DNA of 64,000 bases from Carex sylvatica (taxonomy: Eukaryota; Streptophyta; Magnoliopsida; Poales; Cyperaceae): assembly GCA_964058845.1 (NCBI GenBank), contig CAXKVR010000188.1, positions 248,001-312,000 on the forward strand, given 5' to 3'. Of this stretch, positions 57,001 through 64,000 are shown piece by piece. The notes beneath the pieces were generated by a model that was given only the letters and a program-made list of their open reading frames with translations, did not search any database and was not told the DNA's origin. Made by a program: the position numbers and the translations under genes. Position 1 is the stretch's first letter, and each line of letters opens with the position of its first letter.

Positions 57001-60000
57001 TTAATTCACATATTCTCCATCTTGATGATCATGCCGTAAATAACTAGCATCATCGATATCATCATTTCTTACTTCGTTAGATGACACGCTAACAGAGAAA
57101 TGGGAGTGTTTCTTCAAAATGGTTGAACTCTTCATCATCGACCACATCTTGAACGCTCACTATGCATCTTTTACTGTGAAGGACAATACAACACTTACTA
57201 TTGAGGAGGTCCTCAACATAGAAGACTTGGGTGGCCAGATTTGCAAGTATTAATGGATCATTTTTATATCCCAATTTTTCCTAATCCACGATAGTAAAGC
57301 CGTACTTATCCAATTGAACACTCTGGCAGTTATTAACCCATTTACACCAGAATAACGAAATCTTAAATTTGACGTAATCGAGCTCCCATATTTCTTCAAT
57401 TTGACCATTATATGAGTTCTTCGCATATATTTCCCGAGCATCCTTAGATCTGGAGAATTCTTCTGAAATAGCTACCAGAGTTACACCACTACTCTGATTA
57501 GTGCTTTTTCCATCTTGTTTTATTATGTAAAAAGTGTACCCATTGATGTCATATGCTTGGTACGTATTAACAATAATATTTGGACCTCTTGCTAACCATT
57601 TTATAGATTTATATGCCAATTCCACCTCGCTTTGTCTAATAACTCTGTTTTTGATCCATTCTGCGAACTTACTATTATGTTCTTTGGTAATCCATAAGTC
57701 TCCTTTTGTCGGATTAAGTTCTTTCAAAATGGTTTTGTGCTCGTTAATGTATGGAGAGATGTATGTCATGTGCTGCAAGACCAAAAGGTGTGCTTTTTCA
57801 TGCAAAGACTTATCAGCCTCAATTGGTTCCAAACCAATGGTTCCCACACCTTCAACCCGGCCCTCATGGCGTGATTTAGGAATACCAATAGACTGTACAT
57901 GTGCTATATAACTATTATAAAATTCGATAACCTCTTCTTTTGCAATATAACCTTCGACAATACTCCCCTCGGGCCGATATCAATTTCTTACATATCCCTT
58001 CAAGATAGCCAAGTATCTCTCGAATGGATACATATCCCTTCAAGATTGCAATATGTAGCATTTGTGTCATCAAAACATGGCAGTCGTGAGACTTCATCCC
58101 GGTCAATTTTAAATCCTTCATTGACACTAGCTTTTTTATGTTAGCAGCATATCCAAAAGGAACTTTAACACTATGAAGGCATTGGCAAAGCCTTCTCTTT
58201 TTGCCTTTTGACAAATTGTACAAAGCTGGAGAAAGGTAAGTTCGAGTATTTAATCCATCTTTTGTTTTTCTCAGTTTAGGTGCAACCTCTCTCCATTTTA
58301 TGCCCATATTGACCATATCTTTGCGAGCATTTAGTCCATCTTTGGCCTTTTTCGGAATGCCCAACAACAAACCAACTAAGCTTTCACATACATTTTTTTC
58401 AATGTGCATCAAATCAAGACAATGTCGCACTTGTAACTCCTCCCAATATGGTAAATCCCAAAAAATTGATCTCTTCTTCCAAGTTTCACATTTCGGGTCT
58501 GTTTTTTTCTTAATAAATTTTCCGAATTGAACTTTGATATCTTTAACTTGTGAATACACTTCCGTACCGATCAGTGGAGAACGGGCTCGTCCAGTCTCAA
58601 TATCATCATTGAAAGCTTTCTTCTTCTTACGATATGGGTGATTAGGAGGAAGAAACCTACGGTGACCCATGTACACTGTTTTTTTGCAATTTTTTAAACG
58701 AATGTCAACCGTATCATTTTCACAAACAGGGCAACCTTTCCTCCCTTTGTTACTATAACCCAACAAATTACCATATGCTGAAAAATTATTTATGGTGCAA
58801 AATATCATGGCTCGCAATTTGAAATTTTCCTTACCGTATGCATCCCACACTTGCACCCCATCGCACCATAATTTTTTCAAGTCATCAATCAACGGTGCTA
58901 AATACACATCTATGTCATTTCCGGGTTGTTTTGGGCCTGAAATTAGTAACGACATCATAATGTACTTTGTTTCATAGTTAATCAGGGAGGAAAGTTATAA
59001 ATACACAGTAAAACTGGCCACCTGCTATGCTGACTGCTCATGTTACCGTGCAGGTTTACTCCATCCGAACTTAACCCAAGCCTTAGGTTTCCTGGTCCAT
59101 CACCAAATTTTTTTTTGAACTTTCTGTCAATATTTCTCCATTGCGGTGAATCAGCAGGGTGTCTAAGTTTTCTATCTATTTTTCGGACATCGGCATGCCA
59201 ACGCAACAACTGTGCGTCCTTAGGATTTTTGAACAAACGCTTGAATCTCGGTATCACGGGAAAATACCATATCACTTTTACTGGAGGTCCTTTTCTATCT
59301 ATTTCATCATTATCGTCAGTTTGGTTCTTTCTTTTATAGCGAGATTCACCACATATAGGACAAAATTCACATTTATTGTATTCTTTCCGATACAATATGC
59401 AATCATTCGGACATGCATGTATTCTTTCTACATCTAGACCAATAGGACACAATAATTTTTTGGCTTGATAACATGATCTTGGTAACTCGTTCTCATCTGG
59501 GAGCATATCTCCTAAGAGTTGTAATAAAGCGGTAAAACTTTTATCACTCCAACGGTTACTTGCCTTTAAATTATACAATTTTAACACAACATCCATTTTT
59601 GTAAAATTATCACAACCAGGAAACAAAGGTTTTTCAGATTTAATATACAACTCTTGTAAATTGTCATTTTCATCATCACTAAATATTTCTCCTAAATTAT
59701 CATTCGAATTAAAATTATAATTCACATCCATTTCCTGATCACTATCAACACTGACATCCTCATCCTCCTGGTCAATATCAATTCCAGCAGCGGTGCTTGT
59801 TTATCCATAACTCTCTCCATGCATGGTCCAACGTGCATATTGCTCTTTAAAACCACGACGAATCAAATGATTTTTCACTGTTTCAATAGTGCGAAACCTC
59901 TTCAAGTTCAAACAGTCTTTGCATGGACACGGAATCGTGTCATCACCCTTTGCCTTCATATCTTGCTCGGCAAATTTTATGAAACTTTTCACACCCTCCA

Positions 60001-60046
60001 AATACTCAATGGTATTACGACCTCCATACATCCAATCTCGATCCAT
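57001..60046 (-). pseudogene. TNP2-like CACTA transposase, multiply broken (unit 3)
   Basis: Same domain order as at 32343-35609. It keeps a longer core frame (57915-58958: transposase_21 end, MGHRRFLPPNHPY, HCLDLMHIEKNVCES) and a longer N-terminal frame (58982-59731). Lesions shared with unit 1: TGA at 58982-58984 and TGA at 57980-57982. Private lesions: TAA for Glu near 59802 after HGESYG, a short frameshift after MK near 58958, a stop near 57293, a frame change near 57100, and a deletion of about 240 bp in DUF4218 near 58037 that removed the CELEIYFPP…FFDIMVHL block and was filled with a 17-bp copied segment. Not functional. Confidence 0.9.
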
Positions 60047-60137
60047 CTGTAATTATAAAAATAATTAGGTAAGAGGTCAGTATATCTTAAAATTATAATT
60101 TGGGGCTTACATAGGGCCGGTGCACAATCCTAACCCA

Positions 60138-60370
60138 CTCTTTGAATGCTTTGTCTCAGTAGTGAGCACATGTCAACGTGATTTGGTATTTAAGAAAAAT
60201 TCGGTAGCATTTCCCCTTTGTTCCCCAAGTACGCGTAAAAATCTCATCCGTTGGGAAATGAAATCCAATACGTACTCGTGGGAATAAGGATAAATGCTAC
60301 CGAATTTTTCTTAAATACCAAATCTGCTGACATGTGTTCACATCCTAAATGAGACAAAACATTCAAAGAG
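60138..60370. repeat. Foldback MITE in the transposase leader (unit 3)
   Basis: Duplicate of 35701-35933 with the same arms (ctctttgaatgctttgtctc, caaagag). Confidence 0.7.
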
Positions 60371-61499
60371 CAGTCCCAACAGGGAACTATTGAAAATAAT
60401 CCCTATTGGATTAATTTTGAACGGGCATCGACCTAAAAGGCATACTAAATGTTCAAGGCAAATTGGATAGATCGCACAATACAATAATACTAAGCTACAA
60501 AATATCCAAATATAATTCGGTTGAAATTAGGAATACCATGAAAAAAAAAACAATTACTCTAACCCATCAACAAATTTAATTAAAATTACCTTCTCTTCTG
60601 AACTTGGATTAATGATGTATTGGTTGTACTGTGCCTTCTTTTGGTCAATCTACACACACACACACACACACACACAAAATACCATAAGTAAAGCAAAAAA
60701 AAATAGGCCTTGTCTTTTTATGATTACATCCCGAGTAAATGAAAGTTTTTTATGTAGTAACCCATAAAATTTGGATTGAACATCAAAATTTCTTTGGTTG
60801 AATCTTGGTCCTGACAGGGTCCAGCCCTAATTCTATAACACCTGGGGTACAAAGTTTAGTTCAATCTCATCTCACTATTAGCTCAGCCCTAAAGCTTAGT
60901 TTAACACCAACTCCGCCCCTTGACAGTGACCACTTTATATGCATTCTAATTCCAAATTCAGACCTAAGACAACAATGGACAAAATTTGCTGAGATTACCC
61001 ATATCTGCTGCTATAAATAGATACCGCGGCTATCATTTCTTCTCTAATCCCTATATGGCTACAATAATTTTGTCTTAAATGTTTCTTAAACTCATCAATT
61101 CGTATTTAAGACGCATGATACCTTGTCAGTTTGGTATTAACCTCGTATCTTTGATACTTCTTTTGGTCAAATACCATATGTAAAGCAAAAAAAAATCAGT
61201 AGAAGAGCTAAATTGAGCAAATCTTATCGAGTTATATTGCAGTCCAGAGGAGATGAATCTACGGCGTTAGGAGGGGAGAAAGAAGATGCGATCGGAGAAG
61301 AGGGAAGTGCAGCTGAGCGGGGTGAGGCAGGTTAGAAAAGTGGGCCGAGGCTAAGCGGAAAGGAGGCGAAGAGCGAAATGAAATTAATTACAAGCGGATG
61401 ACCTAGATAGTTATACTGGGAAAAGGATAGCATAGAAGGGAAATAAAATCACTGACGGTTCTGAAAATAAAAAAAAACAGTCAGCAAATCACCTAACAC

Positions 61500-61690
61500 T
61501 GACGGCAACAAATAAAACAGTCAGTAAACAGTTTTTATAAAACAGTCAGTAAACTATTTTTATAAAACAGTCAGTAAACTATTTTTATAAAACAGTCAGT
61601 AAACTATTTTTATAAAAGCAGTCAGTGTTGGTTGCCAGCATCGACTGTTTTTAAAAAAAGCAGTCAGTGTTACCGACTATTTTTTTAAAA
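61500..61690. repeat. CACTA subterminal tandem repeats (unit 3)
   Basis: About five 'aaacagtcagtaaactattt' units, fewer than the nine or more in unit 1, followed by hairpin units. Confidence 0.8.
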
Positions 61691-61825
61691 ACAGTAAGTG
61701 TTGATATATGGATTGTTGTTAAAAACAGTCAATTGTATGGTTTGGAAATCGTTATTTGGTATGTTTTTTGCATATGAAGTGGAAATATATTTGAAATTTG
61801 AATTGAGTTAATTCATGGCAGTTGT

Positions 61826-64000
61826 TGTCACACCCCGCGGCCACGGGTCGCAACAGTCCCCCGCCATAAGCATACAACTCCGTGTATGTTTACAAGGAAG
61901 TTCAACATACACTCAGAAATACACGACAAAAATATATAATGCAAGTCATATATAATAGTCCAAGTACACGAGACTGGTAAAAGTCTAACATATCAAAGGT
62001 ATCTCCTACGGATACCAACTGTCAGGTATGACATAGAGAGTTATACAAAAAAATCAATACATATAAATATGCATATCTCTAGTCACATAACAAAAATAAC
62101 GACTATGGTAAAGGTGACATATATCGGGGGCCTACTACTCGCGTGCCTCCCCAGACTTAGTCGCACCAAAACCTGTAAAAGAACCCAAAAGGGTGGGGGT
62201 GAAAATTTTCATTCTCAGTGCGAATTTGCCATGATCAGTTTATTGGACTTGCAATCAGACTCCATTTTCACAAAATAAAATCCATACGAAATCACATTTA
62301 TAATTCTACCACAATATATATATCAATGAATGCATATGCTTGACAATAGATAATCAAATGAAATACAGCTAATGAAATTTAAAAAATGAAGTTCAAACGA
62401 GAACATAACAGGCTTAACTTATTTTAATAAGGCTAGTAGCACCTACAGATGTTCCACCGACCTGGACCCTTTATCTGACCCTCGTCTATAGGGTTACTGA
62501 CACCTATAGACGTTCCACCTAGCTGGACCCTTTTTCTGATACCCATCTGCAGTGTTTCGGCTTAACCGTTTTCTAAAGTCTGGTTTCAAATCATATAATG
62601 AAAATTCTCTTTGAAATCATTCGGAATATCGTAACATTTAATTGACCTTCAAAATGCATTATCATGTAGGATAATACTCCCGAGCCACAGACGTTACACA
62701 CGAGTCACCCACAATCACAATCACAATCACAATCACAATCAACATATAAATATATGTATATATAAAGTCACCCTCCCCTCGTTCCAACCGGTACTAGAAA
62801 AACATGAAGGCCATTCACCTAATGCGCTAGAAGGATCCTCGGATCAAAGTCAGCTATATAGCTCAACTTTGCAATTTCATTCACGAGGTCAAAGTCAGCT
62901 ATACAGCTCAACTTGACCAATTCATTTACAATAAATTTCATAATCAGCCATATGTGGTGACTTTCGACCATACTCAATCACAAAATAACAATTCAATTCG
63001 GCAACCAGACGAATATGCAATTCAACTATATCACAAGAATTCAGTTATGCAAATAAACTCACACCTTTCCAATTATGCAACGATCAAACATAATACATGA
63101 ATTCAAAACAAAATTATGCAACAATCAAGCATTCAACATGACAATCGAGAAATAATTTAATTTCTAAAAATAAAACATCAAACAAGTCCAAGAACCCCGC
63201 ACCTGATTATGAAGAGCGTACTGCGAAGTTATGGATCAGGCGTCTCGTATTGCTCCGCAAAGTCTTGTTCGACCGAGCCTACACCTATATTACACGTATT
63301 CATTTGGTTTAGGCTTGGTTCAATGGTCGGGAGGTTCAATTGGGTGGCACGACTTATTTCCTGTGTTCTTAACCGAATTCGTATACCCTTTTTATTGATT
63401 TCCTTACTTAACACCTCTTAACCATCACACACTTTGTGATTAGGTCTTCTAAACCATATACCATCTCAATTTGGTAACAATTCATTTACTAGTTCACTAG
63501 TTTGGTTCCCATAACAATTTAATTTACCGATTAGTTAAACCCTGATTTAGTCGAAATTCGAATTAACCGATACATGTACTAGCATTCCGAAATCAAAAGG
63601 GAACTCTACCGATTACAAGTCTATTTGGTCGGGTTAGCCTAATCAATCAACCACATTTTCAAATTTTTGGATTTGGTACCGAAAACCCTAAAAATGAAAA
63701 TCCCAAAATTGAGACGAAATCGAGATAAAAATCGGCAAATAACTAACAAGGAAGCTCAAAGGACTAGTTTACAAGAGTTTCAAGCACAAATTTCAGGTTT
63801 AAAACAAAAACTCGAACAATCGAGAGAATCAGAGGTTTCGAGAGAAAAAAAAGAAACAATTACCGAACGGAAGGGCTAGCAGAGATCTACGGCCAGTTTC
63901 TCGCTTCTACTTTTGATTTCTCGAGCCTTTAGGCGATTTGAAAGGGGGAGGGGCTCTCTCCTTCTTTTCTTCTTCTTTTGGCAGAACACACAAGATAGAG
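61826..64000. mobile_element. Same LTR as 37480-40278, right end outside window
   Basis: Begins TGTCACACCCCGCGGCC after the same GTTGT (61821-61825), so it is the duplicate of one insertion. Its (TA)n tract is only a few units (about 62315) against about 20 in unit 1, and around 62870-62910 it has an extra copy of 'gtcaaagtcagctatacagc'. Whether it is solo here cannot be seen. Confidence 0.85.

Larger units (their letters stand above)
55995..64000. mobile_element. CACTA element with dead transposase, right part outside window (unit 3)
   Basis: Starts with the same uncertain left end (gtactagttttcagtgttgc) as near 31327 and follows it through transposase, leader, subterminal repeats (61480-61690) and the LTR insertion. 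The right terminus is beyond the window. Confidence 0.7.

Noticed and set aside
63667..63879. Lys/Glu-rich 70-codon frame that looks like a coiled coil
   Set aside because: It lies inside the LTR; the equivalent place in the first LTR copy (about 39330-39480) is interrupted by stops, so it is not conserved.

Overview
The window is nuclear DNA of a flowering plant. It is AT-rich, its genes have GT-AG introns, and it holds typical plant transposons (CACTA/TNP2, hAT, Mutator-like, LINE fragments and a long LTR). A small four-helix membrane protein family (DUF6490-like) and many self-complementary tetranucleotide doublings (AGCTAGCT, GATCGATC, AATTAATT) suggest a monocot; that is an inference.

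Layout. 1-834: broken plant mobile domain (PMD) gene, minus strand, running off the left edge and preceded by an AT-rich tandem repeat (about 860-1390). 2.7-9.2 kb: tandem cluster of a 116-residue membrane protein family, two intact copies (2769-3119, 8875-9225) and two decayed copies, separated by a Mutator-like foldback element and other short elements. 11.4-13.0 kb: a decayed secreted RNase T2 gene with its exons still recognisable. 13.6-15.4 kb: a hAT element and a 700-bp CACTA-type foldback. 15.97-21.81 kb: a hAT element with a perfect 8-bp target duplication, split by a 5.2-kb CACTA-type element with a perfect 3-bp target duplication; the CACTA carries fragments of a subtilisin-like protease gene and another exon-like piece.

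21.4-64 kb is a tandem segmental duplication. Unit 1 (hAT, LINE scraps, intact RNase T2 gene at 25076-26627, dead CACTA TNP2 transposase, 2.8-kb solo LTR, CACTA right end at 42232) is followed by unit 2 (42250-46258), a deletion derivative without RNase or transposase. Unit 3 (46276 to beyond the window) has a second intact RNase gene (49374-50922), the same dead transposase and the start of the same LTR. The last base of a CACTA terminus and an identical 17-bp spacer sit at both unit junctions.

Functionally the window offers two nearly identical secreted acidic S-like RNases (226 residues, all catalytic histidines present), one truncated older relative, and two small membrane proteins of unknown function. 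The rest is transposable-element DNA, and no transposase here is intact. Most interesting are the junction structure of the duplication, repeated 4-bp palindromic insertions that break the pseudogenes, the captured protease exons, and several insertions dated by empty sites inside the same window.
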